64,000 bases of DNA from Haematococcus lacustris (lineage: Eukaryota; Chlorophyta; Chlorophyceae; Chlamydomonadales; Haematococcaceae), in contig JASKMD010000031.1 in assembly GCA_030144725.1 (NCBI GenBank), positions 4,251,852 to 4,315,851 on the forward strand, given 5' to 3'. Each line of letters begins with the position of its first letter. The first letter of the stretch is position 1. The position numbers were made by a program, and so were the translations under genes. Positions 32,806 through 44,000 of the stretch are shown here, piece by piece. The notes beneath the pieces are model-generated. The model searched no databases. It saw nothing but the letters and a program-made list of their open reading frames with translations, and was not told the origin of the DNA.

Positions 32806-33811
32806 TTAGCCCACTGCCTTGCCCCCCCACCCCCAGCTGCTGGCATTGGAGGGGGCGGGGGGGCTGGCCTCTGCTGCTCCCCCCGACCCAGGCCCCTCCC
32901 CCCGCTCCTCCCGTCCAGTGCAACCAACCTCCCCCCCCCCTTGCTGCTCTCCCCCCCCCATCCCACCACTGCTGCTTATGCTACGGGCCCCCCCCCGCCC
33001 GAACCCAGACAGGCCCATAGCCTGCACTGCAGCGCTCTGCCACCCCCCACCCCTCCTGCTGCCGCCCCTGCTGCCCCTGCTGCAGGGGGCCGCCCCCCTC
33101 CTGGCTGCCAGGGAGGGGCCGAGGGCGCCTGGTGTGCTGGCCCCAGCCCCTGAGGCGGAGGTCAGGGGCCAGGGGCCGGCCCCCAGCTGCTGACCCATCA
33201 CCGCCTCCACCGTGTCCTGCAGGCGCAGCAGCTGGGCCAGCAGCAGCGTCGCCGTAGCTTTGTGGTTGAAGCGGCTGCAGGGGGGGCGGCAGGGGCCAGC
33301 AGGGGCGGCTAAGGAGGGGGTTAAAGGGGGCGATGGGAAAGGGAAGGGGGAGAGGGGGAAGAGGGGAACAGCAGGGGCAAGGGGTCAGGGGGAGGTGAGG
33401 GAAGAGGGTGTAGGAGGTGAGCAGCAGGGGCAGGGGGGGCTGAGGTGAGGGGGCAGTCGACGCGAGGGTGGGCCAGCAGCCTGGCCAGTGGGAGCATAGC
33501 GGAGCATAGCGGCGACATCGGCAGAGCGGGCTCCGCAAGACGGAGTGAGAGGTGGTGGAAGCTGGGTGGAAGGTGGGGGGGGAAGGGAAGCAGCAGCTTG
33601 GCTGAGGGGGGGAGGGGAGAATGGGGGGAGGAGTGGGCTAGGGGGGAGCAGCACTGTGGGGGGTTGGGGGAGCAGCGGGAGGGGCAGGGGGCTAGTTGGG
33701 GGGGAGGGGCAGAGGGAAGGGAAAAGGGTGAAGGGGGAGGGGGGCCTGGGATGGAGGGGAAGAGGGGGGAGGGGGTGGAGGGCACCACCAGACTGCCTGC
33801 CAGCCTGCCAG

Positions 33812-33859
<48 letters not shown>

Positions 33860-36800
33860 CCACCTTAACCCAGGGGGGCCAGCAGAGCCAGGGTGCGCTG
33901 CTCACCTGACCACTCGGGCCCTGGCTGCTGCGCCCTTTGCAGCCGCTGCCTGGGGGTGCTCCACCACAAAGCGCATGAGGTGGCGCAGGTGAGGCACGGA
34001 GGGCAGCGCCCACCTGGCAGCAGCAGGGCAAGGCAGCGGCTGGCTACCCCCCCCCCCCCTGCAGCCCCCCCTCAGGCTCCCCTGCAGCCCCCCCACCAAC
34101 TTCCCCTCCAGCGCCCCTTGACTGAGGTAAGGGGGGCCTCTGTCAGCGCACCTGGCAGCCCACCTCACCCCTCCCTCCCTCCCTCCCTCCCTCCCCTGCA
34201 TGCCTTCCTGCTCTGCCCTGCCCTGCCCTGCTCTGCGCTGCCCTGCCCTGCCCTGCCCTGCCCTGCGCTGCGCTGCGCTGCGCTGCGCTGCCCTGCGCTG
34301 CCCTGCCCTGCCCTGCCCTGCGCTGCGCTGCGCTGCGCTGCGCTGCCCTGCCCTGCCCTGCCCTGCCCTGCCCTGCCCTGCCCTGCCCTGCCCTGCCCTG
34401 CGCTGCGCTGCGCTGCGCTGCGCTGCCCTGCCCTGCCCTGCCCTGCCCTGCCCTGCCCTGCCCTGCGCTGCCCTGCGCTGCCCTGCCGCCCACCTCTGGC
34501 CCTGGAACCATTCGAAGGCGTTGGCCCCGCTGTCCTGCACCTCCGCCAGGCCCTCAATGGCCAGCGGGTAGCCCACACTGGCGTCCAGGAAGGCCGTCAG
34601 GCCGCTCCAGTTGGTGGAGATGACGGGCAGGGCCATGGCCATAGCCTGCACTCAGGGCAGATGCTGGGGCTGCTGCAGCTGCTGGGCAGGGCAGGGCAGG
34701 GCAGGGCAGGGGAGCAGCGGTGGGGGGGGGCAGCAGGGAGGGCAGCAGAGAACAGGGTGGTCAACCGCGGGGGGAACTAACCCTAACCCTAACCCTACCC
34801 TCACCCCTACCCCTAACCCGAAGGCTACCCCCCCCCTCCTTTGGCCACAGGCAGGACACGGCTATGCCTCAGAATGTTTTGCTGCTTGGCATGCAACCCA
34901 GGCTATGAACCAGACCCAGTGGGAGGGGGGGTCCCATATGGGCAGGTGATTCAGGTAGGCTGGGCATATGACCCCTGTGCCGGCACAGCCCTGCCCTGCC
35001 CTGCCCTGATATCCCCCTCTGCTCTTTCCCCTTATCTTCCCTCCGTGCCCTTCCACCTTCACCCTGCCCTCCCTTTTCCCTGATCCCTCCCCTTCCCCTT
35101 GCCCTCCCCTCCCCTTCCCCTACTTGGCCCTCCCTTACCTCAATCTGAGGCCGCCCCCAGCCCTCGCCCCGGGTGGGTATGACCAGCGCGTCCACGCTGC
35201 GGTACACCCGGGGGTAGTCAGGCTCTGGCACGTGCTGTGTGTGCAGGTACACTCGCGGCAGCGCTGCCCAGGCCGCCGCCTCACCCGCACCCCCGGGGCT
35301 GATGCCCAGCAGCGGACCCGCCACGCGCCGCACGTACGACACGAAGCTGCTGCCCACCTGCACAGCCAACACCTTCTCCCAACAGCTCAAGACTGGGTGG
35401 GGGGGGCTGGTCGGCTGCTGTTGGCGGCTGCAGGGGGTTAGGGTGGTGGGAGGGGGCGGGGCGGGCCAGCAGCCCTGGGTGGAGGTGGAGGGCCTGTGCT
35501 GGCAGGGGGGCTATGGAGGGCTGACTGCTGCATCAGCACCGAGCGTTAGCACCGAGTGCAGTGCAGGCAGGGAAGCTGCTGGGCAGCTGCAGCTGGGGTG
35601 CAGGGGGTGCAGAGGGGCTTGTGGAGCAGCACAGACGAGAGCGCTGGCATGCAGCTGCCGGGATGTGCAGTGGCCCCAGCGTGGCCTCCAAGGCCTTGTC
35701 TACTGCCCTTGCTCCAGTCTGCCAGGAGGGTGCGGTGCCTTGGCCTTGCCTGATGCCCTTGCCCTTGCCACCAACCCTCCCTCCCTCCCTTCCACCCTCC
35801 CACCACACAGGTGGTGTCAGACACCACAAGGCAGATGCAGATCTGCGCACCTGCTGTGCTGGTAGCTCAGACTGACAGGCAGCTCAGAGGTCTCAGGTTG
35901 AGGCCAAGCTGTGCCCCCCTGCCTGCCCCCCTGCCTGAACCCCTGCCTGCCTAGCGCATTTGTGCCCGTTCGCCCTCCCGCATGCCCTCCCGCCCTCCTG
36001 GCTGCATGACCCCACCTGCTCGAAGGCTTCCTTGGTGAAGATGTGCAGCTCCACATCTGAGCGCCCCTGCAGCCATCGGCGTCACGACAGCAAATGTCAG
36101 GATTTGAACCCGTGCGCTCCCGGACTGGTGCAAGCAGTGAGTGACTTGCACTACAGAGCCACCCAACACTTGGGTCACAGTGCCAGGGATGCGGAGAACG
36201 TGGCTGGGGCAATGCATATGCAAACCAAGTAGGGGGATGGAATTGAGCGGCCTGAGCAGGTCCACCGCCCCTCACTGCCACCCCCTCAGCCTCATCCCAG
36301 GCCACTTGGCCCTGACCTCTTGGCCCTGACCCCACTGCCCTGCTGCCTCTTGACCCTGCCCTCTTGGCCCTGACCTCTTGACCCTGCCCTCTTGGCCCTA
36401 CCCCTTGGACCCTGCCCTAGCCTTACTTTAAACTCGGCGGCGTAAGCCTGCAGCAGCAGGTCCCACCCCTTGCGTGTCTCCCACTTGAACACGGACAAGA
36501 AGCGGAAGGGCCGGCAGGCACCGCGGACAGCAGCCCCCCCCGGCTCCCCCCCCTGACCCTCCAGGTCGCGGCTGGGTCCCCCCCCACCCTCCGTCCCATT
36601 GGCCGCTGCGCCCGCCTGCTGCCCCCCCGGCCAATCCAGGGCGTCGCGTTTGCTGGCCCCACCGCCTTCCCCCCCGCCTGACCCCTTGCCAGGCTGCTGG
36701 CCCCCCTGCCTGGCCCGCCCTCCGCCTGACCCGCTGCTGTCCAGGCCGCCCCCCTCCCTGCCTGCTCTTCTGTCATGACCTGGCTGGCTAGCGTCCCCCG

Positions 36801-39800
36801 CGGCCTGATCTGCACTGCTGCTGCTGACTGGGGGGGAGCCCTGCTGCTGCCTGCCCCCCCCAGGCTCTGGCCCCTTGAGCACCTCGCCTGCCTGCCTGCC
36901 CAGCCCCTCCTGCTGTGTAGCCCTGTCTGCTGCCCTGGTCAGGGGGGTACCTGCAGGGCCGCCTGCCTGCCTCAACCTACGGCCTGCTCTGCTGCTGTGG
37001 CCACCCCCTCCTCCCCCCTCACCACCTCCCCCCTGGCTGGCCCCCTGCTGCCGGTCAGACCCTGGCGTGGGGGGGGGTGCGCAGGTGGGGGGCGGGGGGG
37101 TGCCCATGAGCAGCTCTCCCCCCAACGCCACCAGGTCCAGGGGGGTGTGGGCTGCCGGGTTGAACAGGGTGGTGTTGATGCCCTCAGGCAGCAGGAACAG
37201 CTTGGCCAGCGGCACCCCTGAGGCTGCAAAGCCCTGGCGGTTGAACTCACTGGGCACCCAGATCTGCAGCCAGGTCAGGGCCACAGTCAGGGTCCGGGCC
37301 AGGGTCAGGGCAAGTCATGGTGGGCATGGGCCAGGACAGGGGCTAAGGGACCACAGCGTTGGCCTTCAGGGCTTCCTGGCAGACCAACCGCTTCCCAACC
37401 GCCTCCCAACTGACTCCCAACCGCCTCCAAACTGTTTCTAATACGCTTCAGCCTGCACCTGGCTGCTGCTGCCCAGGGCACTGCAGGCATGGATGATTGC
37501 ACACGGTGATGATCCCTGCTTGATGCCTTATCTTACCACCCCTGCCTGGCCTGGCCCCTGCCTGGCTTGCCCGACGGCAGCTTGCTGGGCATTGGGTCAT
37601 GGTGAGTGCTCCGGCTCTGATGAGGAGGAGGGGCTAGGCTAGGAACCCCACAGGGGGGCAGCGGCAACCTCCCCCCATGCATGCATGTGAAGACGAGGTG
37701 AAGAGGAGATAAGGGTTTGGGGTGTGGCAGCCCTGGACCCCAACACCCAGCTGCTGCTGCTCGGCCCCCCTCCCCTGAAGGGGTGCGGGACTAAGGGTCA
37801 CACTTGGGTCACATTCAGGGGCCACTTCGCATAGCAGCAGTCCAGCAGGTCTGATGACCAGATCAGAGCTGGTGACAGAGTGGCACCAAACTGCTGCTGA
37901 GAGCAGGCCAGGTGGCAGGGGTTCGGGACTTCCTCTACAGCAATGTTAGGTCTGCCAAACCCTGCCGGTCCAGCCCCGCCTGCCCCCCCTTGGCCCCTCA
38001 CCTCGTCCACATGCTGTGTGTATGCGGCCAGGGGCCCCGGCAGGTGCTCTGTCTCAAACATGGTGCGCCCCACCCGGTACACCACCTGCTCCTGCAGCCA
38101 GCAGCCAGCAGTCAGCAGCTTGCACCTCACCCGCCAGGCAGCAGGGGCAGCAGTCCAGGGGCAGGCCGAAGGAGCAAGAGCAGGTGCAAGCAGCCAGAGG
38201 GAGGAGGGGAGTGGGCGGGGAGATGCGAAGGGGAGGGGGAGGGGGGAGGGGAAGGGGAGGAGGAGGGGCAGGGGGAGGGACAGGGGGAGGGGGAGGGGCA
38301 GGGGGAGGGACAGGGGGAGGGGAAGGGGGAGGGACAGGGGGGGGGGAAGGGGGAGGGGAAGGAGGGGCACAGGAAAGGGGTGGTGGGATAGGGTTGCTGC
38401 CTGCTATGAGCTTGCCGGCTGACCTTGATGTGGTGTGAGGGGCAGGGGCAGCCGTGGTCCTGCCAGGGGTGGCGCAGCAGCTGGTGCTTCACAAAGCTGC
38501 CCACTGCCTTCAACACCTTGCGCAGCGTGAGGCTGCAGCGGACAGCAGGCGGGGGGGCAGCAGCTGAGGGGCGAGGGGGAGCAGCAGGACGGCAGCAGGC
38601 AGGCCAAGGCCACCTAGGGGACCAGACCCACCCATCCCCGCTCTGTTGGAGAGATCCTACCTGAGCCCCTGGTCCCCATCCTGGCCTCCCTCCCTGGGCC
38701 CCCTCCCTGGCCCCCATCCTTGCCCCCCCCTGGCCCCCACCGCGTGTCGTCATCTTGCGGCGTGCGCCAGCAGTCGGGGAAGGAGTGGCACACGGAGATG
38801 ACGGGCCGCCGCCGCTCCCCTTCACTGAGGCGCTGCAGCGCACCGCCAGCAGGTCCCCGCCGCAGGTCACCCCAGCCAGCAGGTCACACCCAGCCAGCAG
38901 GTCACACCCAGCCAGCAGGTCACACCCAGCCAGCAGGTCACCCCCAGCCAGCAGGTCACACCCAGCCAGCAGGTCACACCCAGCCAGCAGGTCACACCTT
39001 GCAAACAGTTACACCCTGCCAGCATGGCACACCCTGGGGAGGGCGAGGGGGAGGGGGGTGGGGAGGAGGGTGAAGGGGGGCGTGGCTTAGGTGAGGAGGG
39101 AGCCACCACCTCCAGGGACACCAGGGAGCACCCCACACGCTGGGCAGCGGGTCCCCCCTGAGCTGTAGCAGCGCCCTGCCTCTCACACCTGCTGCTCCCT
39201 GTGCCCCCTCGCTGCCTCCCAGCCCACCCACACCCATGCTGCCCCCTCCTCCAGCCATGCCCCCCAGCAGAGGCTGGGGTCGGGGCTGACAGGCAGGCTG
39301 CAGGAGGCCAGTGGCACCCTCACAGGCAATGGCTGCGCTGGCAGGTGCTGCTTGCGGGGGAGGTGTGGGCCAACCCCCGCCCCCCACCCCCTGCTGCTGC
39401 TGAGCCCACCTGGCCGCTGTCAGCCCCCACACCTGTCTCTCCCCTTGCCTGACTGCTCGCCCCGCCTCCCCCCACCCCCCCTGCTGCCCGCCCCCCACGC
39501 GCCCACCTGGTCCAGCTCCTGCAGCTCCTGCCCCTGCAGCATGCGGCGCAGCGCCGGCTCCATGCTGTCCTGCACCACTGCGTGCCGGTAGTCGCCTGAC
39601 TGGCTGATCCACAGGTCAGCGGGGCGCACCAGCCCCTCCAGCAGCAGGCTGGCCACATAGCTCACCGCCTCAGTGCCGTAGCCTGGGGGGGCACCCAGGC
39701 AGGTGGGGGTGGGGGGGGCCACCCAGGCAGGTGGGGGTGGGGGGGGGCAGGCTGAAGGCAGGCCGGCTGGGAGGGACAGCTGCTGGTCACCATGTTCAGC

Positions 39801-40717
39801 GCCTGGCTCTGTGGGGCAAGGCCCAGGCCCTAGTGGGGGGCTGCACCTGGTGGCCTGATGCAGCTGAGTGGGCCAGGTTGGCGAGGGCACATGGGGCAGG
39901 GGCTGGCCTGTTGTTGGTTTACACCGCCAGCCTGGCATGGCAGGTCGGGTGGGGTGAGCAGGTGCTGTGCTGGTGGGTGGCATGCAGCAATGGGACGGCA
40001 TGCAGTGTGCAGGCAGCAGTGGCAGCAAGTGAGGGGCGGGCTGAAGGAGCCGTCAAGTGGGCAGCAGTGAGGGGGAAGGGGCAGTAGCAGTGCAAGCAGC
40101 AGGAGGGAGGAGGGGTGTGGGCGGGGAACATGCAAGAGCATCAGGTGTGGATGAGTGGTGTACACACTTCCTCATGCCTCACCGCTGCGGCTGAAGAAGG
40201 CCCCGCCCCACAACACTGGGTACTTCAGGCGCATGGGGTAGGGCCCTGCCTGGGCTAGGGCGAGGTAGTCCTTGTCAGCTGGCTGTGATATGGCCTGATC
40301 TGGCTGGGATGGCACGGTTGCTCCGTGAAGGCTGCTGCGGGGCAGGTGCTGTATTTCGTCTAACACTCGCTGCTGCTGCGCGAGGAGCGCTGCCTTCTTC
40401 AGTGCGGCGACGCGAGCTAATGACAGAAGCGGTGCAGATGACTGTCCGTAGACATCGGTCTGAGTGCCCCAAGCCCGGGGTGAGGACAATGAGCGAGTCA
40501 GGAAGTACAGGGCACCAGGAAGGCAGAGCACCACCCCCACGAACAGTACTGTAGCTAGCCGCGATTGTCCCGCTCCATTTTTTGCCCGCGAGCGCCGTTG
40601 ATGGTGCGATGGCGACAGCACGGACGCCTGGTCCGCGTCGCCAGTGGGATGGAGATAATGGAGCACGTCGGCCTGGTGAGGCCGTCGAGCAACTGGGTAC
40701 GCGGGTAAACCAGACAT
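32806..40717 (-). CDS. Type II membrane GT4-family glycosyltransferase
   Basis: Eleven minus-strand exons: 40717-40183, 39682-39507, 38832-38741, 38532-38424, 38091-38002, 37263-36427, 36066-36016, 35357-35139, 34645-34494, 34013-33906 and 33274-32806 (945 residues). A cytosolic N-terminus is followed by one membrane helix (LATVLFVGVVLCLPGALYFL, residues 54-73), the layout of a Golgi-resident enzyme. Family blocks: WGGAFFSRSGYGTEA, PVISVCHSFPDCWR, MFETEHLP, IWVPSEFNRQGF, LPEGINTTLFNP, FRFLSVFKWETRKGWDLLL, and the GT4 nucleotide-sugar site IPTRGEGWGRPQIEAMAMAL with PVISTNWSGLTAFL. A Pro/Gly/Gln-rich insert of roughly 180 residues (about 385-570) interrupts the domain between LFNP and FRFLSV. 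The C-terminal 120 residues are low complexity. Donor and acceptor are unknown. Divergent from the methyltransferase gene. Confidence 0.9.
33789..33862 (+). repeat. CTGC tetranucleotide run in a GT4 intron
   Basis: About 16 CTGC units, lying between the last two exons of the glycosyltransferase. Confidence 0.9.
34196..34487 (+). repeat. CCCTG/CGCTG pentanucleotide array
   Basis: About 58 pentamers of CCCTG and CGCTG in blocks, for example four or five CGCTG then four to eleven CCCTG. It sits immediately beside the donor of the exon ending at 34494. Confidence 0.96.
34776..34822 (+). repeat. CCCTAA telomere-like tract
   Basis: Three CCCTAA units followed by degenerate CCCTAC/CCCCTAA, in an intron of the glycosyltransferase. 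Confidence 0.85.
36086..36166 (-). repeat. tRNA-like (SINE-type) fragment
   Basis: On the minus strand, a box-A-like TGGCTCTGTAG is followed about 50 nt later by a canonical pol III box B, GGTTCAAATCC (36100-36110). The acceptor stem does not pair, so this is not an intact tRNA. It lies in a glycosyltransferase intron. Confidence 0.45.
38222..38370 (+). repeat. GGGGAGGGACAG purine-rich repeat
   Basis: Degenerate 6-12-bp G/A units in an intron of the glycosyltransferase. Confidence 0.85.
38872..38998 (+). repeat. 18-bp tandem repeat
   Basis: Seven copies of CAGCCAGCAGGTCACACC, one with CCC in place of ACC, in a glycosyltransferase intron. Confidence 0.95.
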
Positions 40718-41075
40718 TTTGTATGCAGTGCAACTAAGCTTAATGTGCAGCTTTCCGAGAACGCGTCGCCCTCCATTTCATAGCATCAGGAAAGAAGGAA
40801 GCGTATTGTAAGAAGTGCTCCGATACCTTGCATGAACCATATCGCTACTGGCGCCAATGCTAATGTTCGGGTTTTCGAAAAGCACCTGGTTTGACTTTGG
40901 TTTGACATGAAACGCCATCAAACACTTCAATACCTTTATCACTACCTGACTTTGTTTATGTTGAACCAATACATTGGTTTACAGGCCAGTTCAGTAAACT
41001 GTTGCTCTTGAACACGCTTTTCGTGGACGCACAAAATTGAGACTTTGCCCGCAACTTTTCTACGGCGCATAGCCG
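40718..41075. promoter_or_regulatory. Divergent promoter gap, GT4 / methyltransferase
   Basis: 358 bp lie between the two inferred ATGs. The stretch is visibly lower in GC than the genes on either side. No core element was identified with certainty. Confidence 0.5.
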
Positions 41076-44000
41076 ATGTTAGCGGCGGGCCTGCCTCGCC
41101 ATGCCCGCTGTATCTATTCGACGCTTGGCTTGTCTGCAAAAGGCATTGCCCACTCCGTAGATGTACTGCGCAGTCCCCGTTCTCAACAGGGCAATATTGG
41201 TCCTCATGCTTCTCAGTTATGTCAAGCATCAACTCTGCACCCCAGCCCTACGTGCCAGCCGCAGCACAGCCATCGCATGCTGCTGCGCGACTTCATCCAG
41301 AACTCACTGTATCATCCGGTGAGGCTCAGGCGGCTAGCGGGCCCAGGTGTCAGGGCTGGACTAACCCTGTGACATAGTGACGGCTGAAACTGGTCGGGTC
41401 CTGCAATTTGATAGCTCTAAGCACATGGCTGCCTGGCTCCCAGACACTGGGCTACTTCAACCGCCCCACATCTGTTGTGGGCCAGCTAAACAAGCCCATT
41501 GACCACTGGCGCATCTTCGGCGCCCAAGAATGGCGCACCATTGTGAAGCAGCACTATGTAGACAAGCAGGTGCGAGCCATGCAAGTGCCCAGCACAGCAC
41601 AGCTTAGCCCAGCCCAGCCATGTTGCTCCCCTGGCCCTTGGCCCCTGGCAGCCCCTGGCAGCCCCCCTCCCCTCCCTCCCCTCCTCCTCCACCATAGCCG
41701 CTCCCTGCCTGCTGCCCCCTGCCCCCTGCCTGCTGCCCCCTGCCCCCAGTCTGCTGCCTGCTGCCCCCTGCCCTGCCTGCTGCCCCCTGCCTGCTGCCCC
41801 CTGAGCCCTGCCCCCCTGCCCCCTGCCCCCTGCCCCCAGGAGGCCTTCTTCACCCCCGTGGAGCTGTTCACGCCCTGGTACGGCTACATCCTGGCCCGCC
41901 ACATCACAGAGCACCGCAAACACAACCTGGGCCAGGTGCGCCACAGGCAGCGGCAGCAGGGGCAGCGGCAGCAGGGGCAGCGGCAGCAGGGGCACCAGCA
42001 GGGTCGGCACCAGCTGCAGCAGCAGCACAGCAGTCAGGGCAAAGGGATGGGCAGGGCAGATGGATGGAGTGGGCAAGGTGTCCGGGAAGGGGGGGCAAAG
42101 ACACGCCCATGCACACACGCCTGCACAGTGGCCTGACTACACTGCTGCCTCCTGCTCCTGCTGCGGCTGCTGCCCTGCTCCTGCTGCATGCTGGTGCTGC
42201 ATGTGGTGCTGCAGGAGGGTCAGCCGTTGAACATTGTGGAGATAGGGGGGGGCAACGGCACGCTGGCCCGGGACATCCTGGTGGGTGGCGCCAGCAGCGC
42301 CCTGACCCCCCACCCCCCACAGCAGCCAGCACCTACCCCTCACCCCCTCCCCCCACAGCAGCCAGGCCCTGGACCCAGCGGCTCCTGCCTGCCCCAGCCT
42401 TGCAGGGACGCTGTTCCTCTGCCTGCGCCGCACCTAGGCCCCTGACCTGGCTGCCATCACACTGTCACTAGGGTGTTAGGAGTTAGGGTTAGGGTTAGGG
42501 TTTCGTTAGGGTTTGCCTTCCCTTCCAGGACTGCCAGTAGCCCCAGCCTGACCTTCGCTGCACTGCTGCCCAGCCCCTGCCTCACCTGTCAAGCAGCTGC
42601 TGGGGGGTCTGCTGCGGTCACTGAGGAAGAAGAGGTGGGGATGGGGCCAGGGGTGGGGCGGGGTGGGACAAGAGTGAGGCGGGTGTGAGGCCGGTGTGTC
42701 TGCCCGGCACAGGACTGGCTGCGCAGGGAGCGGCCTGAGCTGTACAGCCGCACCGCCTACGTCAGCCTGGAGCTGTCGCGCCGCATGGCTGACCAGCAGG
42801 TGCACACCGTCATCACCCAGGGGGGGCACGCCGGCAGGTGAGGGGGGGGGGGGCGCGGCAGGCAGGGTGAGGGACGGGCAGGACAGGTTGAGGGTGGGAC
42901 CGTGAGAGGGGAGTGTGGGAGGGGGGCGTCGGGGGCTGTGGTGCGTGTGGCGGCCTGAAAGGGTTGGAGGCTGAGCAGGAGCCTGCCTTGCCAGCTGTGG
43001 TGCGGGTGCCTACCTGAGCGTCAGGTGCATGCTTTATGACAGAATTGTGCATGGAACCTAACTAAAACTAGGAGTTTGCCAGGTCAGTTGTATGATTGCA
43101 ATCGGGGTTAGTGTGGTTGCTACAAGTCAGTGTGTAGCACCCGCTGCTGCTGCTGCGCCCCCCCCTCCTCCATCCTTTCCCCCCACCCTCCTTCCCTCCC
43201 TTCCTCCCCCCGCCCCACCTGCCCCCTGGCCTTGCCCGCTCCAGCAGCTGTCGCCCCAGCGCCCCCTGCTGCCCGGCTGCAGGTACCGTGTGGTGCAGGG
43301 CAACGCCTGGGAGCGCAGCGCCTGGGGGGCTGAGCCCGACTGGCAGCACAGCTTCGTGCTGATGATGGAGGTGCTGGACAACCTGCCCCATGACAGGTCG
43401 GAGGCAGGGGAGGGGCAGGCAGGGGGAGAGGAAGGGGCAGGCAGCAGGGGGAGGGGGTCAGCCTACAGCCTGAGTACCCCCCCCTGGTGCCCGCACTGTC
43501 CCCCTGCGCCCCTGGCTGGCTCCCCTCACCTCAGGCCTGTGTGCCCCCTCACTCTCCACTGCCCTGCAACCACACAGTGGCCGGCTTACCTGCAGTGTCA
43601 GGGCAGGGCAGGTCTGACTAGGTGACAGGGGGCACATCCCACCAGGCCCCAGGCCCTGGCCCTGGCCCACGGCTCACTCAACCCTACCCAGCCATCACCC
43701 ACACAGGGTGTGTGCCTCACCCTCACCAGCCCAGGCCCTGCTATGTGCCTGTGGCAGTGCAGGGTCAGGCTCAGGCTCCCAGGTCTTGGTGTGTGCCTGT
43801 GGCAGTGCAGGGTGTTCCGCCCCTCCGCCTCGGAGCCCTGGCTGCAGACCGTGGTTGCGGCAGGCCAGCCGCCCAGCCAGCAGCAGGCCCCTGCCGGGCA
43901 GCATGGGGGACAGGGCAGCAGGCAGGCGGGGGGTGTGGGGGGCTGGGCGGCAGGGCGGGGGGAGGGGGCGATGGCGGTGGGGCCCTGGAGGGAGGAGCTG

